DNA of 34,341 nt from Heterotrichella gracilis (lineage: Eukaryota; Sar; Xanthophyceae; Tribonematales; Xanthonemataceae): positions 1 to 34,341 of the forward strand of contig JAULBX010027772.1 in NCBI GenBank assembly GCA_032358255.1, written 5' to 3'. A model generated the notes under the pieces. The model saw only the letters and a list, made by a program, of their open reading frames with translations. It was not told the origin of the DNA and ran no database searches. The position numbers were made by a program, and so were the translations under genes. Shown piece by piece: positions 9,201 through 19,706 of this stretch (position 1 is its first letter; each line of letters starts with the position of its first letter).

Positions 9201-11962
9201 GTGGGCAGGTATTGGGGATGAGGGTTTAGGGTGGGCAGGTATTGGGGATAAGGGTTTAGGGTGGGCAGGGTTTAGGATTTTATGTGCCAGCCCCCGGTAC
9301 ACCTGGGGAGTGGGTGGGTGGGTGGGGGTGGCAGTGCGGATGAGGGCGGGGGCCCATGGCGACATGGCATCCTGGTCGGTGGGTGACCAGCCATAATGGA
9401 TGGCAGGGGTGCATAATGGATGGCGGTGGGCATGCGGGTGTGGGGGTATGGTTTTTGACATCCTGATTAGTGGTTGTATGATCAGTCATGAGAGGTTGAC
9501 ATCCTGATCAACAGGCTGACCAGCCACACGGGGTGGCAGTGAGGTGTGGGTGGGAGTGGGGAGTGCGTGCATGGGTATGGGTGATGACAGTCTGACAAGT
9601 CATGGGTGATTGAACAATGCGGTCAGGGTGGCAGACGAGCATGTCAGAGCTGGCATGGGCCATCACGGTTTGGTGGTAGAGGGCTAGCAGCTAGGAGAAC
9701 CCTAAACCCTAAAGAGAAGCTGACAGCTAGGAGCGACCGCACCAGGCAGGCTGTCCATCATCGTCCTGTTCAGTGGATCTATAGCAATATATATTGTGAT
9801 GTTTCAGGCACTTCTCAACAAAGCGCTGGCCAAACAGCCAACAAACCTCCAAACCACACTGTTTCCGATCCCCGGTGCCCCCACAGCACTACTTGTAACC
9901 TGCGTAAAGCGCACTTGACCCACTGCGGCTCATACCTTGCTCCAATACAAACACAATCTTATATTAATACATATTCTCAATACATATTCTCAATACAATC
10001 CTACCGACTTGTCCCACACGCACCGTGCCAAACGTTCCCTTGCCCAGCAGGACCTCCTCCCCGCTTCAATACAAACATAGTTTCATATAGAAAAAAATAT
10101 ATTTTTTTTCAACACGATTTTTCCTACGGACTTGTACAAGGGTACTCACCGTGCCAAATGTGCCCTTGCCCAGCAGGATCTCCTCCCCGCTGCTGTCCCT
10201 GCTGATGGCCACCCTGTCAGCCTGCAGGTGCCACTCCAGCCCCTCAAAGCTGTGGCCCCTGCTCGCCACGCTGCGCTTGGGCAGGCTGGTCCCTAGGCTG
10301 GACCTGTCCCCGGGAATCAGACAGATTCGTGTAAAAAAAAAAGAAATGGACATGGAGAAAAGATACGGATAACTACCCAGCCTGTCCTTGAACAGGCCCC
10401 TTGATGAGGAGGAAGGGTGTTTTCAATTTAAATTAAATTTATATTGTTTAGGTTAGTTCCATGCATCATAGCAATACAGCCAGTCTGGCATTCCCCCCAG
10501 CACCGTTTGAACCACCTATTGATCCCACTGCGACCTTGAGACCCATTTTGAATAAATACTAAATTCATTATGTACCGATAAATACATATTACTATATTAC
10601 TAAGTACTAATAATCAAGTAAGAAAGGAAAAGGCAAAGCGCTCCCGCCCGCTACCACTGTCTCCCACCACACCTGTCTCGGGAGCGGGAGCTGGGCACTG
10701 TGAGGTGGGCCCCCCTCCCTTGAGACGTGGGCGACTGCGCGCCTTGTGATGGTGGGGGGCTGGTGGTGGCTCTGGACCCGGTGGGGCGCCCTGGCGTGGT
10801 CAAAGCTGCTGCCATGCCCCTGAGGCTCCGGGAGAGGCGCTGCACCCTGCGTGGTGCGGGGTTTAGAGGGTTGGGCCAGCCCCAGGGTTTAGAGGGTTGG
10901 CCCAGCCCTAGGTTTAGAGGGTTGGGCCAGCCCCAGGGTTTGATACCTGTGCACCAAAAGCACACTGCGCCACGTTTTCATCCGTGAATAACATTTGGTC
11001 AGACGCACACACACACGACATGTCTTCAAGAGCTCCAGGAGACATTGAACATGGACTGTTGCATGTTGCAGTTGCGTACGTGTGTTCTTTGTGCCCCATT
11101 GATATGGCAAGGGTAATAAGAATATGACTTGACTAGATGTATCAACGTAGCTGTGGACCATGCCATGCCTGCCCAGCCCCCATGAGAGCCTTGCAGTGCA
11201 CTGGCCGTGTAGTTTCAAACCCTCCCAGGTCCTTGCCTCCAATGCGCACACACAATTCCAACCCCACTCGTCATGACCGCAGCCCATGCAGTACTAGTAA
11301 TGTGCCTAACCCTTCAAGTGTGCCACCCTTTGCGGAGCCTGTGCCCACTCACCAGGGTAGGTGCGCTATCCAAAGCAGAAGGGAGGGTCCCCCCACTCTA
11401 GCCACCAGCCTGTCCCCAAACCACACCACCGCCACCACCACAGCAGCCAGCAGGAGTGTCCCAGCAACATCGTACAAAGTGGTCGGCGTGGCATACCCTG
11501 AAGGGAAGGACACAGGTTTGTCGGTGCAAACCCTAAACCCTAAACCCTAAAGTGCGAGGATGCAAACCCTTGGCCCTCGAGTGAAGCATGCGTCTGGAGT
11601 CAAGGTGATTCCTGACGACCATGAAGTTGAGGGTGGGAAACATACAGTGTGGTATGGACGTGGTATGTTGCGTGCTCCTACCGGGTTCTGGGTACCGCTC
11701 AAGGACCAGCCACCACCTCCCAACTTGACCTTCTCACACAAGAGGATAAGACTAAGTTAAGGATAACACTAAGTACCCAGTGCACCCCCCAGTACAACTG
11801 TGACGCATACCCCTTCCCTATCCGCAGCTGAGGACTGCACTACCAAGCAACAGGGACTGCCACACCCACAACCCCCTACTCACCTCCTGCCTCCCCAACG
11901 CCTCCCATGGTGCTGGTGCTGGTGCTGGTGCTGGTGCTGGTGCTGTTCTGGTGGGGCGGGGC
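6289..11962 (-). CDS. Receptor-like TKL protein kinase K1 (first exon not located)
   Basis: Single-pass membrane Ser/Thr kinase candidate. Exons in order: 11962-11884, 11497-11353, 10846-10673, 10303-10150, 9195-9074, 8738-8601, 8160-8049, 7406-7201, 6868-6289 (TAA); all phases fit and give 569 codons plus an unseen start. Numbering from the first visible residue: a short outer segment with six Ser-Thr pairs (about 7-18); one membrane helix (about 36-53, TLLLAAVVVAVVWFG); a Ser/Pro-rich juxtamembrane part; glycine loop GKGTFGT (178-184); Lys199 in CAIK; Glu of REVE (217-220); catalytic HLDVKSANVLL (293, HRD with Leu for Arg); DVG (311-313, DFG with Val for Phe); MAPE (336-339); and the RPSM C-lobe end. 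A 150-residue tail follows with PEMLAAFMKGG and a YGF end. The catalytic Lys and Asp are present, so it may be active. The intron after 9074 starts with GC. Paralogue of K2 upstream of it. The ligand is unknown. Confidence 0.82.
7457..7515 (-). repeat. Decayed copy of the DVG exon head in a K1 intron
   Basis: The + strand words GATGGCCTGCGCCTTGG and ACTGGCTGTGCATGATGTGC match exon sequence at about 7344-7390. The copy lies just upstream (in gene direction) of the exon's real acceptor at 7407-7409, and is flanked by TAGGGTTTT words. Confidence 0.6.
7945..8000 (-). repeat. Decayed copy of the HLD exon tail plus donor
   Basis: Matches 8047-8101 of the real exon (CACCTTTGCCTCCTT, CCAGCAGCACGTTG, CACATCCAGGTG), about 102 bp away, with substitutions and small deletions. 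It includes the donor GTGGGGG. The equivalent copy exists in K2 (15789-15846). Confidence 0.7.
8232..8297 (-). repeat. Decayed copy of the HLD exon head plus acceptor
   Basis: The + strand words GTGCAGGTAGGACAG and CGTCAACCCCTGCGATATGC match 8108-8174 of the real exon and its acceptor (GCGCCAACCCCTGCAATATG). This is an upstream copy in gene direction. Confidence 0.6.
10012..10066 (-). repeat. Copy of the K1 glycine-loop exon tail plus donor
   Basis: CACCGTGCCAAACGTTCCCT and CCAGCAGGACCTCCTCCCCG match the real exon end at 10147-10192, about 125 bp away, with few changes. It would code GKGTFGT-like residues again. A shorter copy of the next exon's edge (CCCCCGGTACACCTGGGG, about 9286-9303) lies in the same intron. 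Confidence 0.7.
10861..10937. repeat. Three 25-26 bp minisatellite units in a K1 intron
   Basis: The unit is GTTTAGAGGGTTGGGCCAGC followed by CCCAGG; three copies lie next to the acceptor of exon 10846-10673. The unit contains a telomere-like GTTTAGAGGG word. Confidence 0.85.
11528..11551. repeat. Short telomere-like array (CCCTAAA)
   Basis: Three CCCTAAA units in the intron just upstream (in gene direction) of K1's membrane-helix exon. Far too short for a chromosome end. Confidence 0.85.
11911..11946 (-). repeat. Six hexamers in K1 coding sequence, giving six Ser-Thr pairs
   Basis: TGCTGG repeated five times followed by TGCTGT on the + strand. On the coding strand these read AGCACC in frame. 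The repeat can change length without breaking the frame. Confidence 0.8.
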
Positions 11963-13867
11963 CTGCTAAGCTGTATGGTAAGGCCTGTGGCAGCAAGAGA
12001 GTGGAGAGTAGGGTGTGAGACCCTCGGGCTAGGGTGTGTGCTGTCTCGTATGGGCAGCTAAAGACACCACCCCTCGACTCGTGAGATGGACAACTTTCAT
12101 ACACCATCGTGTGGCGTACCTGGCTCCTGGGATGACAGGGCGACGCCAACCAAGGAGGACGGTATCAGGCTATGTCTCCAGTGGGACGTCGACGGGTTGC
12201 CGAAATTAGGCCACTTTACCAGGCCTTTTCACCGGCACGCAGGACAAAGCGCCCGGGCGAGCCAAAAGCCACGTCCCAGACATTAAGCCCACGGCCCGGT
12301 GGCACTGGCCTGCTTTACAGCTGGTTACGAAGGCTCGGGACACCGATAAAGGAGACCAAGTTTGGCGTTGCGGGTCAGGCGATAAGGCATGTGTCCAGCT
12401 CAATCCGTGCGGCACCACTTGCTGTCGACCACCGGTAAGACCGGACCGCACCTAGACTGTGGACGAAAAGGTTGGTCAGAAGACTAAAAGACTATGCTAA
12501 GCACGCTGCAGAGGTGTAAGCGGCATACAGTATGCCACACGACCCAAGAAAGTCCTTTGGGCACACGATATGTCAAACCTCCTTGTGTGCAAAATTCCGA
12601 CGGCATTTCCACCATTTTTGCAAAAACCTCCTGGATTTTCAAAACGCATGAAAGTTTTCAAGGTCCCCCTCATAACGTTTCACTGGTCCCAGAATCTCTT
12701 CTTTCAGGGTCTGTAACATTACAGGATAAGCTTGCTGCCAATAAACAGTTGTGCGTGCAAGCAAAGCCATGATCACACCCTAGCAACCACAGTACCAGTG
12801 AACAGCTTGACCTGAAAACAAATCTGCACCTGAAGATAAATATCTGCATCCGCACGAAAAACTTTGAACAACCTGGCGCTTGCTCAAGCACAACTTAATC
12901 TGGGCCATACCTCAGTATATCTCAGAAGGGCGCTGCATATGCATCACAATGGTGTCTACCCCCCTCATCATGAACCATGGTATTAGCTGTGTTCTGGATA
13001 CTTTCCATACGATAAACTGCGGAAAAGGCTTGGAAACGATTGGGACACGCTCGACTGAAATAAGTTTCGGCTGAAAAACGCTTGACTGAAATATGACTGA
13101 AACTGTCAGTGGAGGAACGGATTTTTACTGGAGCACTCTTGACTGTGAATCTGCCTATGAAAATTCATGTCCTAACAAAAATAACCTGAACATTTTGCAT
13201 TCGCATTAAGCGCCATGACCTCACAAAGAGAACTAGTCCTCCGGAACATCCTGTAATCCTGGGAGATGTGTAGCAAGTGTGTGACTGAGCATTGCTATAA
13301 ACACTGAAAATGCTTGACCGAAATGTGATTTGACTGAATACTCTTCTATATCATATCAAGCTGAAAACTGCTTTGAAGGTTCTGTGCTGTCAAAACTGCT
13401 CCTGAAGTTGCTGTATGCTGCATGCAGTATGCGTACAACAACTAACTGCAGACCGTAGCAAAGACCCTGCTTTAAGTATGCTTGCATTTACTGTTGCTCT
13501 GCAGTTGGACATGAAAGTCCCGTCCTATCAAACATGGGCCTTTGTTAGGCAGCAGCAGAAAAATGCAGGCGCTTTGGTACATCTCGATGGCCACCAGGTG
13601 GAAACCCTCTACAAAACCTTGTGCTAGGTATCTACTTCAGTGAACAACATTTGTCCACATCATGTCTTGCAACCGGGTGGAAACGACTGGTTGGCAAAAC
13701 CACTGGGCATTGCACCGGCTGACCAGGTGGTACATTTTGAACTACAGTCTTGGCACCAAAATACAGACGGATTTACACCGCCCAGTCACTGCTTGTAACC
13801 AAGGAATAATTAACCTAGAGGTGGCTACACAACAGGCCACACAAAATCCGTGATGCACGGTATTACA
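11963..13867. other. K1 upstream region and gap to the K2 stop codon
   Basis: K1's first exon (ATG and signal peptide, ending in phase 0) should lie here on the - strand, but no candidate was convincing. About 12450-13860 is AT-richer, with scattered GACTGAAA words between about 13050 and 13370, and shows no supported gene. Confidence 0.35.
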
Positions 13868-16800
13868 TCACCAGCTAAACCCATACTCCCGCCCAGTATT
13901 CCCCACCCCCCGCGCCTCCCTCACCCGCTGCTGTCGGCCGTCCTCAGAACCTCCATCCCCGCAAATGCCTCCATCCTGGATATCCCCCAGGTCGATGCCC
14001 TCCACCTGCGACAGGCCCCTCAGGCCCCCATCCAGAAACGCGCGCAGCATTTCTGGGGTGGGGCCCGCGGACATCGAATCCCCAGCGCCATCCCCATCCA
14101 TGGGGTCGGCCGTCTGCCGCCCAAGGTGGGCGCCTGGGTACCTCCCAGTGATGCCCACGTCCCCATCATCCCCTGGCAGACCCTCGCCAGGGTTCAGGGG
14201 GAGCAGACCACCACCCAGGCTGCCATTGGACGATGCCCACGCCCCAGGCCCCGACTGGCTACCCCCCTGCAACCCAGGCGCCGCGCCCAGCTCGGCAGAG
14301 AACTGAGCGGCAATCTGCTCCATGATGGCATTCGAGTCAGGGCCCCTGAAACTGGACCCAGAACCTGCCCGCCTCTCCAGATCAGTTGACAGGCGTGGCC
14401 CACCACCAGGGGCCAACATGGCGCCGCCCGACCCCTCGGGTGCGGCGTCCCTCACGCACTGGATGATGTCTTCCATGCTGGGGCGCTGTTCCGGCGCAGA
14501 CAGGGTGGCGGTGGCGATGAGGGCGGCGATGGCTGCGGGGCATTCCTCGGGGACCCTGCAGCACCCCGCACAAGGGTATGAGGGTTCTATCCCGCGACCA
14601 CAATTGTCACCACACAATCTATAATGTATAATAAATCGACGTAAATAAACAACAGTACAGTACATAAGAATAACGTCATTGAAGAAATATGATAATACTA
14701 TGATTGTAATTTCTTGAAATATTTGGCTGGTTAGACGAGGCTGGACACGGGGGCAGGACAACCATAGGACAACCATAGGCCAACTGCACCCCAGATACTA
14801 TCCTATTACAGCCTATTAGGTTGGCTGCTGTCAGTTGATGATAGGCATGCACGATCCAGCAGCAAGCAATTGTAGATCGATTGTTGCAATACCACTATCA
14901 TGAGCTGCCCACAACCTCTGCAACAACATGCGGGTGCGGCCCCAACTGCCCAGCCCCACACACATCTCAATCGCAACCCCTCAGCCACGAGCGATTGCAG
15001 GACCCAGCACCCACTTGGGTATGCGCAGCCAGCGCCTGCTGGGCCGCTCACAGGTGACAATCTCCCACAGCAGCACCCCATAGCTGTACACGTCAGCACT
15101 CGGCGTCATGTGCGCCGCTTTCATCATCTCAGGAGCCATCCACGCCCAGGTGCCCGACATAGACTGTGCCTTGCTGGTCCACTGGCTGTGCATGATGTGG
15201 GCCAGGCCCACGTCCGCCACCTGGAAAAGGGTTTTGCATTAGGGTTTGGGGTTGCGGAAGGGTTGTGGGGATCATGGTCTTGGGTAGACGCTGGCGTGCG
15301 TGCTGTTGGCCAGGCCCACATCCGCAACATGCGCAATAGGGTCTGCGTTAGGGTTTCTGCTGTGGGGGCATGTGCGCCGTAGCGCTTGCAGTAGCATCGG
15401 CGTTAGGGTTTTTAGGCCACAGTTGGGTTATTACTGGTATCCTGCATCTTGGGGAGGCGCGCACTGGCTGTCCATGGTGCCGGCCAGGCCTAGGCTGGCA
15501 ACTTGAAATAGGGTTTGCGGCCAGGGTTTGCGCTCAGGGTTTCCGCTTAGGGACTGAGCGTAAGGTTTGCAGTTTTTTCAGACAAGGGCTTGTCAAAATA
15601 AAGGTGGGGTACCTAATGGGTGCTGGCGGAATGGGTGATATGGGGAAGGCTTTTGCCAGTCACCTGCAAAACCCTAAAAGCTCAATTCTCAACACCCCCA
15701 CCCCTCCCCCAGCCTAAGCACCACATTGGCACCCTTCTCTCATTGCATCATCCACCCACACCCTTAGCTAGGGTCTTCCCCCTACCCCCACCTTTGCCTC
15801 CCTGCCCAGCAGCACGTCGGCGCTCTTCACGCCTAGGTGCATCACAGGGAACCACCCACCAACAACCCTAGCTAGGGTCTTCCTCATACCCTGCCCACCC
15901 CACCTTTGCTTCCTTGCCCAGCAGCACGTTGGCACTCTTCACATCCAGGTGGATCACGTTGCGTGCATGGAGGTAGGACAGGCCCCGGGCAACATCCAGC
16001 GCGATGCGCCACCCCCTGCGCACAAGATGACCATACGCGGGAAACGCTTAGGGTTTAGGGCGTGTAAAAAGGGCGCTTGGTAGTGCACAGCTAGGGTAGT
16101 GAGCAGTGTGAAATGTAACACATTAGTGATTCCATGCGTGCCCCCGAAGGGATGCATGGTTCCACCAGCAGTAGCCACACGCCACGCATTCCTGTCCGGC
16201 ACAAATGCGGCCAGGTGCCAGCACCAACAAACCCTAAACTTGCACAAACCCTAAACCCCTTGTACGACTCCTCTTCCCTTCCCCCTTGGGACTCGAACTC
16301 CATACCGCCACCACCACCTCCCACCTGCTGCACCACCCCATCTCCCCACCACCACCACCACCACCCACCTGCTGTACCACCCCATCTCCTCCACGCCCCA
16401 CAGGCCTATCGTGCTGTGCAGGTCCCCCCCTTCCATCAGCTCGCTCACTATCAGGGACTGCTGCGGCTCAAAGCGGGCTCCCAGGAATTGGACAATATAG
16501 GGCGAGCTGTGCGCACAGAGCAAGATTAGGTTTTTGCTTCTGGACTGATGGGGCTTGGAGAGGGCATGCAAGAATTGAACAAGGCAGGGAGAGCTGCGCG
16601 CTCAGAGCAGGATTAGGGTTCGGTTCAGGATTTTAGGGGTACACCTTTTGGGCCGACGGGGCGTAAAGTAGGCGCCCAGGAATTGGACAATGCAGGGGGG
16701 CCTGTGGGCACAGTGCGGGTGCAATGATTAGGTTTTGGTTGGGGTTTTGGGTGTAAAGCTTCTGGACTGGTGGGGGTCAATGCAGGAGCCTCGCAGGGAG

Positions 16801-19706
16801 TGGACAATGTAGGATGAGCTACGCGCACAGGACCCCAAAACGGGTATAATAATGGTTTGCATGCATGCCTTGGCATCGGGTTTGTTCCTTTGTTTAATTC
16901 TTTCCCCTTGTCTTCCGCACACAGCATTGGTGACCGCCGCAGCAATGCAATTCTGGGAAGAGCAGTTGCCAGTGCACATCTCCCGGGCCGGGAGACGTGC
17001 AGCCTGCAGCGCTCTGATAGCAAACCCCGTACCCTAAAACCCTAAACCCTAAACCCATGTACAGGAACAGTACAAGATTTACAAGATACAATTGACAATC
17101 AAATTCAGCCAATCCAGGCTCACAAAGTTGTTGGAGGCCGACCCAAATACCAAATATGGCTCCATGTGTGTGCTATGATTGCATATATATTTACTCTGTT
17201 GCACTTGCCTGTTGCTGCGCAGGAGTTCCATTTCGCGTACTATGCCATCCCTTGGGAGGTCGGTCATTTTCAGGGGATTGATCACTTTCACAGCGCAGGG
17301 GGTGGAACCATCAAGCAGGCCCCGGTACACCTGAAGGGGGGGACGCAGAGGCAGGAAATTTAAATCCTGATATTAAAAAGGGGACAGGAAACAGCACCAA
17401 GCAGCGATTCTCGCATGGCAGGTAGTGGGGTGCTATGGCATGGACAACAGCAATCCGGCGGATTCCCAGTAGCCATGCAAGCGCTTTAGCGCTGTAGTGC
17501 TGCACATCTGTCAGCAATTGTACATTACTTATTTTAAATCTGTAATTGTCATATTTCTTGTATTTATGGGCGGGGGCACACAGGAGATGATGATGTGAAA
17601 GGCGCAGATTCGACATGTATCAACTGGCGCACGCACAATAGTGTTAAATGTCAATTAGACTACTATGCATACAGCTACGAACATAGAATAGTAGCCAAAC
17701 AGATGCATAAATGGAGGAATATAATGTGCATGCGCCACCTGGCACATGTCCAAAGAAAATTAAATTAAATTAAATATTTAATTTAAAGTCGATCTTCAAA
17801 ATATTCTTCTACCGCCAGGCCCCGCACACACACCGTCCCAAAGCTCCCCTTGCCCAGCTGAACGCTCCTCCCCTTGACATCCTTGGAAATCTCCACCTGG
17901 TCCGCTCTGAGGCTCCACGCGTGGCCCTCGAAGTCAAAGGCATGGGAATCGAACCCCTGACCTCCCACCGCCAGCCCCTCCCCCCTGCCAGAAGGTGCAC
18001 CCCCTCTGAACCTGCCCACCCACGCCCCCCACCCCCTCAGGCGGCGTATCCTGTGGGTGGAGGGGGTGCGGGGAGCTCAGCAAGGGGGTGGTAGTAGGGG
18101 TGGGCTCCACATGTGCTATGCATGTGATACTTTGCTCAGATAGGTCACATTGGTGGAACAGCGTGTGCCTGAGGTGGGGCAATGTTGTTTGCAAACATGT
18201 GTCTATTTGTTGCCGGGAAAGCCCATGCCATGCGGATTGTGCCCGCAACCCTCCACTAGCGCACGCCCTCCCAGGCGGAGCGTGTGTGAGAATCGGCAAG
18301 GTGGTGGTGGGTGGTGGGTATTTGAAGGAGAGAAAATAAATAGATAAATTAATTAATACGCTATTTGAAGGAGAGAACAGAACACCGGCGAAAAGGAGGT
18401 GCAAAAGCAAGGAGACGGAGTGGTTCCCAACCCCTGGGCGGCCAAACCCTACCGATCCCCCACCAAAATCCTACAGAGGCCGCCTGAAACCACATCTACA
18501 CCAGGCCGCATTTAAAGAGAGGGCTAGGCAGAAAGCGGAGAACTATTTTGCACATGGGAATGTGATTGTGATTGTAATTCACTGGTTGTGGATGTAGTTG
18601 TAACATGATTTGACGACACCCTCATGCCCACTCACCAGGGTAGCTGTGACATGTGATGTAGAGGGGAGGTCCCCCTCCTCGCCACCACCAGCGCATCCCC
18701 CACCCACACCACAGCCCCCACCAGGGCCCCCACCAGGCAGGTGAGCGTGATGGTGCTCAAGTGGTTGCCAGGTGCGGTGGTGGTTATGGTGGGGGGTGGG
18801 GGGCTTGCGACGCGCACGTGGCGCACTGCACAGGGGGGGGGGAAGCAGTGGGTCACGTGGTGTGGGAGGGGTGATGCCAGGTTGGGGCGCAAATGCGATG
18901 GGGTGAGGGGGTGACACGTGGGTGACACGTGGGAATGTGGGGGGAGGACTGGTGCGGGTAACTTGGAATGGCATCGAGCGCACAGCAGTATCAAAGTTGC
19001 CTTTACCATAAGCAGGGTCCTCGACTGTAGGTGCAGGTGTATGCCCTAAGCCCTCAAATGGGGGTGCAGGCCCCTCAAGGGCATGGCCCTCAATCGCAGC
19101 TGCATCTGGTACAGCTATTGAGTTGCCAAGACCTGGTCTTGCCTGCAGGACAAGGTGGGCATTGGAACTTGTTGCAACAGCGGGAGAGAGTGGGCAACTG
19201 TGCCGGGTCCCTTGAAGAGTGGGCCCTGGGTGAAGGAGTGACCCTTACTTGGGTATCATCCCTTCACCCAGCAGGTGAGGGACGGTGAGGTGGGAAGTGG
19301 TACATGTACCATGTACAGGGTGGGTGAAAGGGTGTGCCAAATGTGAGTAGGTACTGTACCAGTGAGTGCGGGTGAGAAACGTTGCAAAATGGGGGAGCGT
19401 GGGTCCAGTGGTAAGCTAGTTTCAGCTGCAAGTCGATGAGCAAGGCACTGAGGGAAGGGTATGCAGACGTGGTTTGCCTGAATTCAACTGTGCACACGGT
19501 GCAAGCCGGGAGTTGCCTGCGGTCAATTGCCCATGACGTGTAGATGCAGGGCAGTTTCTCTACTTTGCTGAATAGCAGTAGGAATAGCAGAGGTAGGTGG
19601 CTGTGCAATTTTGTCGAGCGTGGGTTGGCTGCAGGGTGTGGAGCATCAGGAGGAGGGGAGTTACCTGGCAAGCGACCAGGGCCAGCAAGCCAAGCACACA
19701 CCACAT
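13868..19706 (-). CDS. Receptor-like TKL protein kinase K2, nine exons, 616 aa
   Basis: Exons: 19706-19665, 19142-19007, 18825-18636, 18050-17834, 17330-17209, 16506-16369, 16015-15904, 15220-15015, 14555-13868 (TGA 13870-13868); every phase fits. Exon 1 codes a hydrophobic start, MWCVLGLLALVACQ, which I read as the core of a signal peptide. A short Pro/Ala/acidic outer segment follows (15-80), then one membrane helix (about 82-101, TCLVGALVGAVVWVG), a basic juxtamembrane part, glycine loop GKGSFGT (189-195), Lys210, HLDVKSANVLL (304 on), DVG (322-324), MAPE (347-350) and the RPSM end. The tail has PEMLRAFLDGG and ends YGFSW. Expected role: Ser/Thr signalling from a membrane. Exons of 122, 138, 112 and 206 nt equal K1's. 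K1's separate juxtamembrane exon (10846-10673) has no counterpart: one 217-nt exon covers that part. The first exon is the least certain. Confidence 0.83.
15296..15530 (-). repeat. Two or more decayed copies of the K2 DVG exon head
   Basis: GCTGTTGGCCAGGCCCACAT (about 15301-15320) and CACTGGCTGTCCATGGTGCC followed by GGCCAGGCC (about 15459-15490) resemble the exon head at 15180-15220. Each is followed by an AGGGTTT word like the one next to the real acceptor. Confidence 0.55.
15789..15846 (-). repeat. Copy of the K2 HLD exon tail plus donor
   Basis: CACCTTTGCCTCCCTGCCCA and GCAGCACGTCGGCGCTCTTC match 15901-15945, about 113 bp away. Both the copy and the real exon end lie near a TAGCTAGGGTCTTCC word. 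K1 has the equivalent copy, so it probably predates the gene duplication. Confidence 0.75.
16316..16348 (-). repeat. Copy of a K2 exon tail with a second donor
   Basis: CACCTCCCACCTGCTGCACC and CCCCATCTCC match the exon end at 16364-16390 (CCCACCTGCTGTACCACCCC). Both have a GTGGG donor after CAG on the - strand. CCACCA triplets lie between them. Confidence 0.65.
16565..16830 (-). repeat. Three decayed copies of a K2 exon head plus acceptor
   Basis: The exon head (GGAATTGGACAATATAGGGC then GAGCTGTGCGCACAG, 16486-16518) recurs at about 16570-16610 (AGAATTGAACAAGGCAGGGA), 16677-16712 (AGGAATTGGACAATGCAGGG) and 16795-16830 (AGTGGACAATGTAGGATGAG). AGGTTTTGG or AGGGTT words lie between them. All are in the intron upstream of the real acceptor. 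Confidence 0.75.
17030..17056. repeat. Short telomere-like array in a K2 intron
   Basis: CCCTAAAACCCTAAACCCTA and a further AACCC, in the GC-AG intron. Confidence 0.85.

Noticed and set aside
11528..11551. Telomere-like repeats as a chromosome end
   Set aside because: Only a few units each, in both orientations, inside introns of intact genes.
12670..12891. Hydrophobic - strand frame (MQIFIFRCRFVFRSSCSL) as K1's signal-peptide exon
   Set aside because: A possible phase 0 donor (GTACTG) exists but is weak and the context is poor; not enough to extend the K1 model.
13050..13370. Scattered GACTGAAA / GCTGAAAA words between K1 and K2
   Set aside because: Spacing is irregular and units too short to define a repeat family.
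17934..17980. Perfect Pol III B-box-like word GGTTCGATTCC on the - strand, like a tRNA T arm
   Set aside because: It lies within the K2 exon 18050-17834, no acceptor stem, anticodon arm or clear A box surrounds it, and the frame is continuous.
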